Positions 1-8,410 of a stretch of DNA of 64,000 bases are shown one piece after another (position 1 is the stretch's first letter; each line of letters starts with the position of its first letter). The stretch is from Enterobacter cloacae complex sp. ECNIH7 (GTDB taxonomy: Bacteria; Pseudomonadota; Gammaproteobacteria; Enterobacterales; Enterobacteriaceae): contig NZ_CP017990.1 of the NCBI RefSeq assembly GCF_002208095.1, positions 806,001-870,000 on the forward strand, written 5' to 3'. The notes beneath the pieces were generated by a model. The model was not told the origin of the DNA, searched no databases, and saw nothing but the letters and a program-made list of their open reading frames with translations. The translations under genes were made by a program, and so were the position numbers.

Positions 1-128
1 GCACCACCCGGATGCCGATTGCCACCGTGGGGCGTAACGTGGGCTTTGAGGATCAGCTCTATTTCTCCCGGGTATTTAAAAAATGCACCGGTGCCAGCCC
101 GAGCGAATTCCGCGCGGGATGTGAATAA
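1..128 (+). CDS. araC: AraC arabinose operon regulator, C-terminal end (partial)
   Basis: Only the last 41 codons are inside the window. The frame reads [21 protein letters not shown] and continues to a TAA stop at 126-128. This is the second helix-turn-helix of an AraC/XylS DNA-binding domain, with the family's typical G-F-x-D-x-x-Y-F-x-R-x-F-K pattern. AraC is the arabinose-responsive activator/repressor of araBAD. The assignment to AraC itself, rather than a paralogue, rests on its position immediately upstream of yabI and thiQPB, as in E. coli. The effector domain lies outside the window and cannot be assessed. Confidence 0.85.
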   Translation, partial: TTRMPIATVGRNVGFEDQLYFSRVFKKCTGASPSEFRAGCE

Positions 129-256
129 ACGGTAAAAAAAGATAAACAAACAGGTGAATGCAGAAAGCAACCTGTAAACTATTCAGACAATTGTTGCCTT
201 GACGCGGTGCGGGGCGCTAAGCAGAATCGCTGATTCGTTTTCTGACCGGAATAGTT

Positions 257-1024
257 ATGCAGGCATTGCTGGAACACTTTATTACCCAGTCCGTTATGTA
301 CTCGCTCATCGCCGTGGCGCTGGTGGCGTTTCTGGAATCGCTGGCGCTGGTTGGGCTGATCCTGCCCGGCACCGTGATGATGGCAGGGCTTGGGGCGCTG
401 ATTGGCAGCGGCGAGGTTAATTTCTGGCAGGCGTGGCTGGCCGGAATAATCGGCTGCCTGCTCGGCGACTGGATCTCCTTCTGGCTGGGCTGGCGCTTTA
501 AGAAGCCGCTGCACCGCTGGTCGTTCATGAAAAAGAACAAAGCCCTGCTGGATAAAACCGAGCATGCGCTGCATCAGCACAGCATGTTTACCATCCTCGT
601 CGGCCGCTTTGTCGGGCCAACGCGTCCGCTGGTGCCGATGGTGGCGGGAATGCTGGATCTGCCCGTCGCAAAATTCGTGGTGCCGAACATTATCGGCTGC
701 GTCTTCTGGCCGCCGTTCTACTTCCTGCCGGGGATCCTCGCGGGCGCTGCCATCGATATTCCTGACGGCATGCAAAGCGGTGAGTTTAAGTGGCTGCTGC
801 TGGGCACGGCTGTGCTGCTGTGGCTGGCGGCATGGCTCTGCTGGCGGCTGTGGCGCAGCGCGAAAGCCAGCGTCGATCGTCTGACGCGCTATCTCCCGCG
901 CACTCGTCTTTTGTGGCTGGCCCCGCTGACGCTGGGTGTGGCCGTGGTAGCCCTGGTCGCGCTGATTCGCCACCCGCTGATGCCGGTGTACGGTGAGATT
1001 TTATTGAAAGTGGTGAGCCGTTAA
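257..1024 (+). CDS. yabI: DedA-family inner membrane protein YabI
   Basis: 255 residues, close to the E. coli length of 254. The protein is strongly hydrophobic. It has the DedA/SNARE-associated core: an early E-S-L-x-x-x-G-L-x-L-P-G motif (about residues 26-38), then F-x-G-R-F-x-G-P-x-R-P (about 116-126) and G-x-x-x-G, followed by C-terminal membrane segments. DedA proteins are inner-membrane transporters linked to envelope homeostasis, and some flip polyprenyl phosphate or phospholipids; the substrate of YabI is not shown by the sequence. A GGA lies upstream of the ATG. The gene sits between araC and the convergent thi operon, as in E. coli. Confidence 0.9.
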   Translation: MQALLEHFITQSVMYSLIAVALVAFLESLALVGLILPGTVMMAGLGALIGSGEVNFWQAWLAGIIGCLLGDWISFWLGWRFKKPLHRWSFMKKNKALLDKTEHALHQHSMFTILVGRFVGPTRPLVPMVAGMLDLPVAKFVVPNIIGCVFWPPFYFLPGILAGAAIDIPDGMQSGEFKWLLLGTAVLLWLAAWLCWRLWRSAKASVDRLTRYLPRTRLLWLAPLTLGVAVVALVALIRHPLMPVYGEILLKVVSR

Positions 1025-1033
1025 GGACTTTTT

Positions 1034-1054
1034 CCCTCTCCCTGTGGGAGAGGG
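1034..1054. repeat. Palindromic intergenic element (CCCTCTCCC/GGGAGAGGG)
   Basis: A perfect 9-bp inverted repeat with a 3-base loop sits in the short gap between the convergent yabI and thiQ genes, three bases beyond the thiQ stop. A T-run precedes it on the plus strand. A similar palindrome occurs at 48176-48196 after ppdD. The same core sitting in gaps at two distant sites suggests a dispersed REP-like unit that may also act as a transcription barrier or mRNA-end stabiliser. Confidence 0.55.
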
Positions 1055-1056
1055 CA

Positions 1057-1758
1057 TCAGACGGCACGAATGCCCAACAGTGAAGACGCCCCCGCTTTAC
1101 CGCTCAGCAGTTCTTCTGTTTTTCCATCCCACAAAATACGCCCTTCGGCAATCACTATCGATCGCGGGGCGATGCGGGCAGCATCCTCAATACTGTGTGA
1201 AACCATCAGCATCGTCAGCTGCTGGCGCTGACAAACGTCCTGCACCAGGGCGAGCATCTCCTGGCGCAGCGCGGGATCGAGCGCCGAGAACGGCTCATCC
1301 AGCAGCAGGATCGGCTGCTCGCGGACCAGACATCGCGCCAGCGCCACGCGCTGACGCTGGCCGCCGGAAAGCTCGCCCGGGAGCCTGTCGATGAACTCGT
1401 TGATCCCCATCTGGGCGGCAATGATCTCCAGCTTCTGACGCTGGGCATCGTTCAGCCTGAGTCCCGGATGCATTCCCAGCGCGATGTTTTGCCGCACCGT
1501 CAGGTGGGTAAACAGGTTGTTTTCCTGAAACAGCATTGAGACCGGACGTTTTGCGGGCGGCGTGTGGGTATGATCTTGATTGTTAATGGCGATCGCACCG
1601 CTTGCCGGCTGCAGAAAACCCGCAATCAGATTAAGCAGCGTGCTTTTTCCCGCGCCGCTTGGGCCAAGCACGGCGATCATCTCCCCCTGGCGCACGGAGA
1701 GCGTGAAGCGCATCGGCAGATGCTGGTAAAGCCAGGTTACATCAGTCAGTTTTAACAT
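1057..1758 (-). CDS. thiQ: Thiamine ABC transporter ATPase ThiQ
   Basis: 233 residues starting [11 protein letters not shown]. The reading frame stays open upstream to 1950, but that part lies inside thiP; the ATG at 1758 gives the E. coli-like length (232). ABC ATPase motifs are in order: Walker [10 protein letters not shown] (about 32-40), signature LSGGQRQR (about 130), Walker B ILLLDEPF just after it, and a switch histidine in VSHS. ThiQ powers import of thiamine, TMP and TPP with ThiB and ThiP. Its start overlaps the end of thiP by 17 bases, consistent with translational coupling. It is the last gene of thiBPQ. Confidence 0.96.
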   Translation of the reverse strand: MLKLTDVTWLYQHLPMRFTLSVRQGEMIAVLGPSGAGKSTLLNLIAGFLQPASGAIAINNQDHTHTPPAKRPVSMLFQENNLFTHLTVRQNIALGMHPGLRLNDAQRQKLEIIAAQMGINEFIDRLPGELSGGQRQRVALARCLVREQPILLLDEPFSALDPALRQEMLALVQDVCQRQQLTMLMVSHSIEDAARIAPRSIVIAEGRILWDGKTEELLSGKAGASSLLGIRAV

Positions 1759-3352
1759 CACGCCCCGGAAGTTTTTCGATAACGGTAAATAAGGCAAAGC
1801 ACAGCAGCAGCAGTAACAGCGCGGTGACCGCGCCGTCCTGGCTGCGGTAAGAGCCGATTTGCTGATAGAGCCAGTATGGCAGCGTGCGGAAATCGTCATT
1901 GCCAAAGAGAGCCACCACGCCAAAATCCCCAATCGACAATACGCAGGCAAACGCCAGCGCCTGCGCCAGCGGACGTTTCAGTGCGCGCAGTTCGACCACC
2001 ATCAGCCGCTGCCAGCCCTGCATACCCAGCGACTGGCACAGCAAACCGTAGCGGCTGTTGACGTCGCGCATCGGGTTTTCCAGCACCTTAAGCGCGTAGG
2101 GGATGGCCATTAAGGCGTTGGTAAAAATCACAATGCCATCGGCGCTTTCCGGCAGGCCGATGGTGCTGTTAAACAGTAAAAAGAAGCCCGTCGCCAGCAC
2201 GATGCCCGGCATCGCCAGAATCAGCATGCCCGTCAGCTCCAGCACCTGCCCGGCCTTACGGGCCTGACGCGCGTAGAGTTCGCGGCTGCTCCACAGCAGC
2301 ATCATGGTCAGCATGACGCACAGTAACCCTGCCGCCAGCGCGATACGCAGCGAGGTCCAGGTCGCCTGCCAGAGGACGGGCTGTTGCAGGACGGAGATGA
2401 GATTGAGGTTCAGTCCGTCAACGATAACGGCCATCAGCGGCGGCAGCAGAAGCAGAAGCGCCAGCGCGATCAGGATAAAATCGGTAACGCGGCTGTGCAG
2501 GCTGTCCTGCGGATCGCGCCAGCCGGTTATTTGATTACTGCCAGCGGGAATGGCTTTACTCAGCCGCTGGCTCAACAGGACCAGCACAAGGCAGCACGCC
2601 ATCTGCACCATCGCCAGCAGCGCGGCGCGACCGGGATCGTAGTCGTAACTCAGCGCCTGGTAAATCGCCAGCTCAATAGTGGTGGCCTGCGGCCCGCCGC
2701 CGAGCGACAGCACGGTGGCAAAGCTGGCAAAGCAGAGCATAAAGATTAACGCCGCGACGGGCGGGATCTGGCGGCGCAGCCACGGCCATTCGACAAAGCG
2801 GAAGAACGACACGCCGCGCATGCCGAGCTGAGCCGCAATCTGGCGCTGTTCACCGGGAATATTTTCCAGCGCCTGCAAAAAGAGGCGCGTCGCCATCGGC
2901 ATATTGAAAAACACGTGCGCCAGCAGAATGCCCTGCAGTCCGTAAGGCGAGAATGACCATTCCAGACCAAGCTGGCCGAACAGCGAAGCCAGCCAGCCCT
3001 GGCGACCGTAAACGCTGAGGATCCCAAATACCGCCACCAGCACGGGCAGGATCAGCGTCATGGCACAAAGGCGAAGCAGCGCCTCTCTGCCTGGGAAGCG
3101 CCGACGATACAGCGCGCGCGCCAGGAAAATAGCCGGGATCGCCGACAGCAGGGCAGAGAGAGACGCCTGCCAGAAGGAGAACCGGATAACGTGCCAGAGG
3201 TAGCTGTCGTGCCAGAGGGCGAGCAGGTCGCTCTCTGGCGCGTTGAACCACAGTGCAAGAAAAGCCCCCAGGCTGACCGCCACCATCACTGTGGCGGCGA
3301 GCAGCCCGGGAAGTAACCAGCCGGGAATCAACGGCTGACGGCGCGTTGCCAT
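1742..3352 (-). CDS. thiP: Thiamine ABC transporter permease ThiP
   Basis: 536 residues, equal to the E. coli length. It is a long polytopic membrane protein made of two homologous BPD permease halves. Each half carries an EAA-type loop, for example [15 protein letters not shown] near residue 163. It forms the inner-membrane channel for thiamine delivered by ThiB and powered by ThiQ. Its start overlaps the end of thiB by 25 bases and its end overlaps thiQ, so the three genes form one operon read leftward from the TPP riboswitch. Confidence 0.96.
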   Translation of the reverse strand: MATRRQPLIPGWLLPGLLAATVMVAVSLGAFLALWFNAPESDLLALWHDSYLWHVIRFSFWQASLSALLSAIPAIFLARALYRRRFPGREALLRLCAMTLILPVLVAVFGILSVYGRQGWLASLFGQLGLEWSFSPYGLQGILLAHVFFNMPMATRLFLQALENIPGEQRQIAAQLGMRGVSFFRFVEWPWLRRQIPPVAALIFMLCFASFATVLSLGGGPQATTIELAIYQALSYDYDPGRAALLAMVQMACCLVLVLLSQRLSKAIPAGSNQITGWRDPQDSLHSRVTDFILIALALLLLLPPLMAVIVDGLNLNLISVLQQPVLWQATWTSLRIALAAGLLCVMLTMMLLWSSRELYARQARKAGQVLELTGMLILAMPGIVLATGFFLLFNSTIGLPESADGIVIFTNALMAIPYALKVLENPMRDVNSRYGLLCQSLGMQGWQRLMVVELRALKRPLAQALAFACVLSIGDFGVVALFGNDDFRTLPYWLYQQIGSYRSQDGAVTALLLLLLCFALFTVIEKLPGRDVKTD

Positions 3353-4311
3353 TCACTTACCCATGCTGCACGCTGCGCGGCGACCTGCTGCGGCGTAAAC
3401 TCCAGCGAGGTGTTTGGTTTGGTCAGCTGCTCGAAACCTGCGGGCAGCGCAACGTTCGTAACCGGATACATCCAGTTGCCTGCGGGAATCGCATTCTGGA
3501 ACGCCGGTGAGACCATAAACTTCAGGAACTTCTCGGCCAGCTCCGGCTGTTTGCTGGCGGCGGTACGCGCGGCGACTTCCACCTGCAGATAGTGCCCTTC
3601 AGCAAAATCAGCGGCAGCATAGTTATCTTTCTTCTCGGCGATGATGTGGTAGGCCGGAGAGGTGGTGTAGCTCAGCACCAGGTCGCTTTCGCCTTTCAGG
3701 AACAGGCCATAGGCTTCGCTCCAGCCTTTGGTGACGGTGACGGTTTTGGCGGCCAGTTTCTGCCACGCCTCCGGCGCTTTATCCCCATAAACCTTTTGCA
3801 TCCACAGCAGCAGGCCCAGGCCTGGCGTGCTGGTGCGCGGATCTTCATAAATCACGCGCCATTTCTGGTCACTTTCGACCAGCTCTTTCAGGCTCTTCGG
3901 CGGGTTTTTCAGCTTATTTTTGTCGTAAACAAAAGCAAAGTAGCCATAGTCGAACGGCACAAAGGTGTCGTTTTTCCAGCCGCCCGGCACGTTAACGGCA
4001 TCTGCCGCGACGCCGCTTTTGGCAAACAGTTTGGTCTGCGAGGCGGCTTCCAGCAGGTTGTTATCCAGCCCGAGCACCACGTCGGCCTTGCTGTTTTTCC
4101 CTTCCATGCGCAGACGGTTGAGCAGCGATACGCCATCTTCCAGCGCCACGAACTTCAGTTCGCAGTTACAGTCCGCTTCGAAAGCTTTTTTAACTACCGG
4201 GCCAGGGCCCCAGTCGGCAGAGAAGGAGTCATAGGTGTAGACCGTCAGGACGGGCTTCGCAAAAGCAGGCAGCGCAAACAGCGCCAGCAGGGGGAGAACT
4301 TTTTTTAACAC
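3328..4311 (-). CDS. thiB: Thiamine-binding periplasmic protein ThiB (TbpA)
   Basis: 327 residues from a GTG start at 4311; a GAGGTG ribosome site lies just upstream. An in-frame ATG at 4359 would add 16 residues, but it lies within the riboswitch region and has no good ribosome site. The N-terminus is a signal peptide (LKKVLPLLALFALPAFA, cut before KPVLTVYTYDSF). The body is a periplasmic binding fold that captures thiamine, TMP and TPP and hands them to ThiPQ. It is the first gene of the operon. Confidence 0.95.
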   Translation of the reverse strand: MLKKVLPLLALFALPAFAKPVLTVYTYDSFSADWGPGPVVKKAFEADCNCELKFVALEDGVSLLNRLRMEGKNSKADVVLGLDNNLLEAASQTKLFAKSGVAADAVNVPGGWKNDTFVPFDYGYFAFVYDKNKLKNPPKSLKELVESDQKWRVIYEDPRTSTPGLGLLLWMQKVYGDKAPEAWQKLAAKTVTVTKGWSEAYGLFLKGESDLVLSYTTSPAYHIIAEKKDNYAAADFAEGHYLQVEVAARTAASKQPELAEKFLKFMVSPAFQNAIPAGNWMYPVTNVALPAGFEQLTKPNTSLEFTPQQVAAQRAAWVSEWQRAVSR

Positions 4312-4353
4312 TTTGCACCTCAAAGTTGAGTGGCAAAGGATTTTGAGAGACAG

Positions 4354-4442
4354 CCTCAAATCCCTTCGCCGGCGTTATCCGGATCAGGTTCGACGGGTAT
4401 TATCTCAGCGCACATCTTTGATGCAGCACCCCGTTGAGAACG
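4354..4442 (-). promoter_or_regulatory. TPP (THI-element) riboswitch
   Basis: On the minus strand the leader of thiB carries the conserved THI-box blocks: CTGAGA followed by ATAATACCCG, then GAACCTGATCCGGATAA and GCCGGCGAAGGGA, closed by pairing of the flanking CTCAA and TTGAG. This is the TPP-binding aptamer. In related bacteria TPP binding shuts off thiBPQ expression, probably at translation initiation here because the thiB ribosome site lies only about 35 bases downstream. Confidence 0.93.
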
Positions 4443-4479
4443 GCGCTATTGTAATGATTTGGTGAATATTACGAAAGCG

Positions 4480-6135
4480 TTATGGCTCCGGCGGCGCAAA
4501 CCAGGCGGATTTAAAATCAAACCAGCCCAGGGTGTTCATCCGCAGGCCGCGCATGCTGCGCTGGCCCTGGATCATCAGCCAGTGGTGGATCAAGGGTACG
4601 ATCGCCTGCTCGGCCAGCAGCTGCTGGCACCACGCTGCAAGATTCATTTCGCCCGCGCGCCACAGGGCGGCGTCCTGCTGCCAGTCACGGTCGATGCAGT
4701 GCTGGATCAGCGGGACTTCATACAAATGCGAGAAAAGGGAAAAATCGAGCGGCAGGGTAAAGTTGGCGCTGTTGAGCCAGATATCACTGGCGATCTCCCC
4801 CTGATGCCATTCGTCATAGTCCACTTCCCTGACCTCTAACCTGACCCCCTCGGCTGCCAGCAGCCGGGTCATGATTCTGGCGATAAAACGATGCTCCACG
4901 TGCTCGCGGTAGTAGGTCAGGGTGATGGACTCCAGCCCTGCGGGTTTGTCGCAGTGAACCGGGCGGGCGTGGTGCCAGCGCGGAAGCAGGCCGTACGCCG
5001 GGAACCAGTATGTCTGGTACTGCTCTTCCGCATGGTAAATCAGATTGGAAGGGGACAAAACGTGGCTGATCCACTTGCGGACGGCCTGATTTGCCCCACG
5101 GTGGGTGCGGCGGTCAAACAGGAGATAGTAGCATCCCTCCTCCAGGCGACTCTCCACGGCTTTTTCTCCCGTGGTGGGGCCTTCCAGCGTCAGCCCGCAG
5201 CTCAGGTCTTCATTGAGATCCGGCAATACCCAGACGTTCACTTCGTCGATCAGCGCCCGATAGCCAAAGTAGTCGTCGAACGCGCGGATTTTCAGCTGGT
5301 TGCTGTTATTGCGGGACACGGAGTAAGGCCCGGTGCCAATCGGCAGGCTGGCAAAGTTGTTCATTGATTCCCACTCGCCGGGCAAAATCATCGACGGCAC
5401 ATAGCCCAGCAGCCAGGGAAGCCACTTATCCTGCTGCGACAGCTCAATATCCAGCGTCCAGTCCGTGGGGGAGTGGACGCGGGAAATATGCGAGTAGAGC
5501 GGGAGCCTGCGGGCACGTTCCAGAGAGGCGATGACGTCGTGCATTTCCAGCTCGCGGCCGTGGTGAAAATGGATGCCGGGGCGTAAAAAAAAGCGCCAGT
5601 GAAGCGGGGAAACCTGCTGCCAGTGGTGCGCGATATCCGCCTCCAGTTCCCCGTTTTCCTCATTTATCCGCGTCAGGCCGCTGAAGATTTGCCGGGCCAT
5701 GTGGGTTTCAGAGCGGCGTAAGGCCGTGCCGGGCAACAGATTTTTCATCGGACGGTAGTAGAGCACCCGCAGAATGTGTCGGCCCTGACGAAAGCTGCGC
5801 CCGAGATGGGAAACCAGCATCTGGCGCACGGCGGCTTTGTCGCCCACCAGTTGGACCAGTTGATCGATGCGATCCTGCTCGAGCAGATCTTCCGCGCGCT
5901 GCTGCTGCAGCGCCAGCCCGGTATAGAGGAAAGTCAGCCGCGAGCGTTTGCCGCGTCCCGCCTCCGCTTCCCAGCTTAACCAGCCCTGCTGCTGCATGGT
6001 GTTGAGCAGCGTGCGCATATGGCGGCGGGAGCAGCTAAGCAGGTCAGCCAGCTCGTTGAGCGTGGTCTCCTGCGATTGCCCCTCGCAGCACTGCCAGAGG
6101 CGGATAAACTGTTGTTGCAGACGACCGGAAGGCAT
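4480..6135 (-). CDS. sgrR: Transcriptional regulator SgrR of sugar-phosphate stress
   Basis: 551 residues, the same length as E. coli SgrR. An N-terminal winged helix (about residues 5-100, with a [13 protein letters not shown] recognition region) is joined to a solute-binding-protein-like domain (about 160-545). SgrR senses phosphosugar stress, such as glucose-6-phosphate accumulation, and activates sgrS. It is transcribed divergently from sgrS with a 67-base gap that must hold both promoters. An AGGAG site lies 10 bases before the ATG. Confidence 0.95.
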   Translation of the reverse strand: MPSGRLQQQFIRLWQCCEGQSQETTLNELADLLSCSRRHMRTLLNTMQQQGWLSWEAEAGRGKRSRLTFLYTGLALQQQRAEDLLEQDRIDQLVQLVGDKAAVRQMLVSHLGRSFRQGRHILRVLYYRPMKNLLPGTALRRSETHMARQIFSGLTRINEENGELEADIAHHWQQVSPLHWRFFLRPGIHFHHGRELEMHDVIASLERARRLPLYSHISRVHSPTDWTLDIELSQQDKWLPWLLGYVPSMILPGEWESMNNFASLPIGTGPYSVSRNNSNQLKIRAFDDYFGYRALIDEVNVWVLPDLNEDLSCGLTLEGPTTGEKAVESRLEEGCYYLLFDRRTHRGANQAVRKWISHVLSPSNLIYHAEEQYQTYWFPAYGLLPRWHHARPVHCDKPAGLESITLTYYREHVEHRFIARIMTRLLAAEGVRLEVREVDYDEWHQGEIASDIWLNSANFTLPLDFSLFSHLYEVPLIQHCIDRDWQQDAALWRAGEMNLAAWCQQLLAEQAIVPLIHHWLMIQGQRSMRGLRMNTLGWFDFKSAWFAPPEP

Positions 6136-6202
6136 AAAAGGGGAACTCCTGACAAAAAACCAGCAATTTATTTTTCCCTATATTAGGCCAATAATTCTCC
6201 CC

Positions 6203-6448
6203 GATGAAGCGAGGAGGTAAATTATGAAGAGGTCTACCGCACGTCAGTTCTATCAGCAGTACTTTTCAGCGACAAAAGGAGCGTCCTGGCTGGCCCGCCG
6301 GTGTGCAGAGCAACGGCTGAAAACGTTAGAAGAATTGATGCAGTGGGACGTTACAGCCCCGACCTCTTCCCGCTAACTCGCCTCGATCATGTGTGACTGA
6401 GTATTGGTGCTTATCACCCGCCAGCAAAATGTTTTTGCTGGCTTTTTT
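6203..6448 (+). ncRNA. sgrS: SgrS small RNA
   Basis: The transcript is predicted to start at GATGAAGC (as E. coli SgrS does) after an AATAAT -10-like hexamer at 6190-6195. It ends at a strong hairpin (CCAGCAAAA...TTTTGCTGG) with a T-run at 6443-6448. The 3' part holds the ptsG-pairing block GTGTGACTGAGTATTGGTG (about 6390-6408), matching what is known for SgrS. SgrS pairs with ptsG mRNA, with Hfq, to block glucose uptake under phosphosugar stress. The 5' part encodes SgrT. The predicted length is 246 nt, against about 227 in E. coli. Confidence 0.93.
6224..6376 (+). CDS. sgrT: SgrT peptide encoded within SgrS
   Basis: A 50-residue open frame starts at ATG 6224 behind a strong GAGGAGGT ribosome site and ends at TAA 6376. 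Its core, RQFYQQYFSATKG, and the later RLKTLEELMQWD match SgrT, which inhibits the glucose transporter PtsG directly. It is longer than the 43-residue E. coli peptide as I recall it: seven residues (MKRSTAR) precede the usual M/RQF start, and the C-terminal tail differs. The overlap with SgrS makes this a dual-function RNA. Confidence 0.9.
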   Translation: MKRSTARQFYQQYFSATKGASWLARRCAEQRLKTLEELMQWDVTAPTSSR

Positions 6449-6495
6449 CGTTTACTATTCACCCAATTTCGATTCGCTTTCACAAGGACTTGCGC

Positions 6496-7674
6496 ATGCT
6501 GTGGTTGATGACGATGGGGCGACGCCTGAACGGCGTGTATGCCGCTTTTATGCTGGTGGCCTTTATGATGGGCGTGGCGGGGGCGCTGCAGGCGCCGACG
6601 CTGAGCCTGTTTCTCAGCCGCGAGGTGGGGGCGCAGCCGTTTTGGGTCGGCCTGTTTTACACCGTTAACGCCATTGCCGGGATCCTGGTCAGCCTCGCGC
6701 TGGCGAAACGATCGGACAGCCAGGGCGATCGCCGCAGGCTGATCCTCTTTTGCTGCGCCATGGCCGTGGGTAACGCGCTGCTCTTTGCCTTCAACCGTCA
6801 TTATCTGACGCTCATTACCTGCGGCGTGCTGCTGGCATCGCTGGCGAACACCGCCATGCCGCAGCTGTTCGCGCTGGCCCGTGAATATGCGGATAACTCG
6901 GCGCGGGAAGTGGTGATGTTCAGCTCGGTGATGCGCGCCCAGCTTTCGCTGGCGTGGGTCATTGGTCCGCCGCTGGCCTTCATGCTGGCGTTGAACTACG
7001 GCTTTACCACCATGTTTTCCATCGCCGCCGGGATTTTTGTCATCAGCCTGGCGCTTATTGCCTTCGCGCTGCCGTCCGTGGCGCGCGTCGAACAGTCGAC
7101 GGATAAACCTGTCACCGAAGTGAGCGGCTGGCAGGACAAAAACGTCCGCATGCTGTTTATTGCCTCCACGCTGATGTGGACCTGCAACACCATGTACATC
7201 ATCGATATGCCGCTGTGGATCAGCAGCGATCTGGGCCTGCCGGACAAGCTCGCGGGGATCTTAATGGGAACTGCCGCCGGGCTGGAAATCCCGGCAATGA
7301 TTCTGGCGGGTTACTACGTTAAGCGGTTTGGAAAGCGCAGGATGATGATCGTCGCCGTGGCGGCCGGGGTGCTGTTCTACGCGGGGCTGATCCTTTTCCA
7401 TTCGCGGGAAGCTTTGCTGGCTCTGCAGCTGTTTAACGCCGTGTTTATTGGGATTGTTGCCGGGATCGGCATGCTCTGGTTTCAGGATCTCATGCCCGGC
7501 CGTGCCGGCTCGGCGACCACGCTTTTTACCAACAGCATTTCAACCGGGGTGATTCTGGCGGGCGTGATTCAGGGGGCGCTGGCGCAAAGCTACGGCCATG
7601 CGTCTGTCTACTGGATGATTGCGGCGCTATCCGTCGTGACGCTTCTGCTGACCTGCCGCGTAAAAGACGTGTGA
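6496..7674 (+). CDS. setA: Sugar efflux transporter SetA
   Basis: 392 residues, a twelve-segment major facilitator with the SET-family start MLWLMTMGRRLNGVY. A TTG six bases earlier is possible, but AAGGA at 6484-6488 is spaced correctly for the ATG at 6496. SetA exports glucose, lactose and related non-metabolised sugars. It follows sgrS directly, and in E. coli the two are co-transcribed as part of the sugar-phosphate stress response. Confidence 0.95.
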   Translation: MLWLMTMGRRLNGVYAAFMLVAFMMGVAGALQAPTLSLFLSREVGAQPFWVGLFYTVNAIAGILVSLALAKRSDSQGDRRRLILFCCAMAVGNALLFAFNRHYLTLITCGVLLASLANTAMPQLFALAREYADNSAREVVMFSSVMRAQLSLAWVIGPPLAFMLALNYGFTTMFSIAAGIFVISLALIAFALPSVARVEQSTDKPVTEVSGWQDKNVRMLFIASTLMWTCNTMYIIDMPLWISSDLGLPDKLAGILMGTAAGLEIPAMILAGYYVKRFGKRRMMIVAVAAGVLFYAGLILFHSREALLALQLFNAVFIGIVAGIGMLWFQDLMPGRAGSATTLFTNSISTGVILAGVIQGALAQSYGHASVYWMIAALSVVTLLLTCRVKDV

Positions 7675-7690
7675 TCGGATGAACGAAACG

Positions 7691-7711
7691 GAGCCCGGGA
7701 ACGCCGGGCTC
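7691..7711. terminator. Hairpin between convergent setA and cytochrome b gene
   Basis: An 8-bp GC-rich stem (GAGCCCGG/CCGGGCTC) with a 5-base loop lies between two converging genes. The plus side is followed ten bases later by TTTTATT. The minus side is followed by CGTTTCGTTC. It is likely a bidirectional terminator, though not an ideal one in either direction. Confidence 0.6.
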
Positions 7712-7722
7712 TGTGAACCGTT

Positions 7723-8304
7723 TTATTCTGAATACTGATATTTACGCTGCGCGCGTAGCGTCAGGTACATATGAACGAGGCCCATGAAGCCGTGTGCCCA
7801 GAAATATGTCTCAATAAAGACCGTCAGGAATTTATGCAAATCCAGGACGGATTCCGTGACGGACGAAACCGGCCCGAGCGTGGCGTTCAGCACGTACCAG
7901 GCCGCGCCGCAGAGTGCAACGCCCAGCAGCGCCAGCACGCCCAGACCTTGCACCGTTGCCGCCATACCGCCAGCATGCGCGTCAGGAAGCTGACGCTGCG
8001 CGAGGGTGCGAATATCGTCAACAATTCCGCGAAAATCCAGCACCAGCAAGGCGAAGTAATACTTAAATCCGCGCTGGGTTAACATCCATGCCATCATGGC
8101 AATGCCACAAAAAATTAAACCAAATCCGGAGATAACATGGATCCAGGTGACAATTCCGTTCAGCCCGGATTCGTGGAGGGCTTCACTTTCGGTGAAATTA
8201 GAATTGATAATCTGGGCCAGGACCAGTACGGCCACAAGAATGTGCAGTATGCGAAGAAAAGGCGTTTCTTTATGGGGAAGCGTATCGCGTAATGTTGGTT
8301 TCAT
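7723..8304 (-). CDS. Cytochrome b561-type di-haem membrane protein
   Basis: 193 residues with four predicted membrane segments (about 17-35, 50-75, 115-140, 152-183). Histidines fall where haem ligands are expected: H21, H56, H157 and H171. This fits the cytochrome b/b6 (b561, Ni-Fe-hydrogenase b subunit-like) superfamily, which moves electrons between quinol and a periplasmic partner or superoxide. No partner gene lies next to it, so the electron acceptor is unknown. E. coli K-12 lacks a gene here between setA and leuD. A GAGG site lies about 10 bases before the ATG. The upstream region has the nested repeats at 8342-8394. Confidence 0.75.
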   Translation of the reverse strand: MKPTLRDTLPHKETPFLRILHILVAVLVLAQIINSNFTESEALHESGLNGIVTWIHVISGFGLIFCGIAMMAWMLTQRGFKYYFALLVLDFRGIVDDIRTLAQRQLPDAHAGGMAATVQGLGVLALLGVALCGAAWYVLNATLGPVSSVTESVLDLHKFLTVFIETYFWAHGFMGLVHMYLTLRAQRKYQYSE

Positions 8305-8341
8305 CGCATTTTACCTCAATAATGAGAGAGCTGATGCGATG

Positions 8342-8394
8342 CAGTGTGACGCAGATTAATTAACGAAACCTTAACGATCGGTTGCGTCACACTG
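8342..8394. promoter_or_regulatory. Nested inverted and direct repeats upstream of the cytochrome gene (putative operator)
   Basis: Two perfect 12-bp inverted arms, CAGTGTGACGCA (8342-8353) and TGCGTCACACTG (8383-8394), are 29 bases apart. Between them lies a direct repeat TTAACG-AAACC-TTAACG (8360-8376) with an 11-bp period. On the minus strand this reads CGTTAAGGTTTCGTTAA. An 11-bp direct repeat is the usual footprint of OmpR/PmrA-family response regulators. The element sits about 40-90 bases before the cytochrome start and just after the cation-efflux stop. There is no T-run, so it is not a simple terminator. Confidence 0.5.
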
Positions 8395-8410
8395 TATTTA
8401 TGCGTTTCGA

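Noticed and set aside
786..1067. Minus-strand open frame of 93 codons starting [14 protein letters not shown]
   Set aside because: It arises from the palindromic CCCTCTCC element and lies antisense to yabI; no ribosome site or family resemblance.
8342..8394. Reading the inverted repeat as a terminator of the cation-efflux gene
   Set aside because: The 29-base loop and lack of a T-run in either direction make an intrinsic terminator unlikely.
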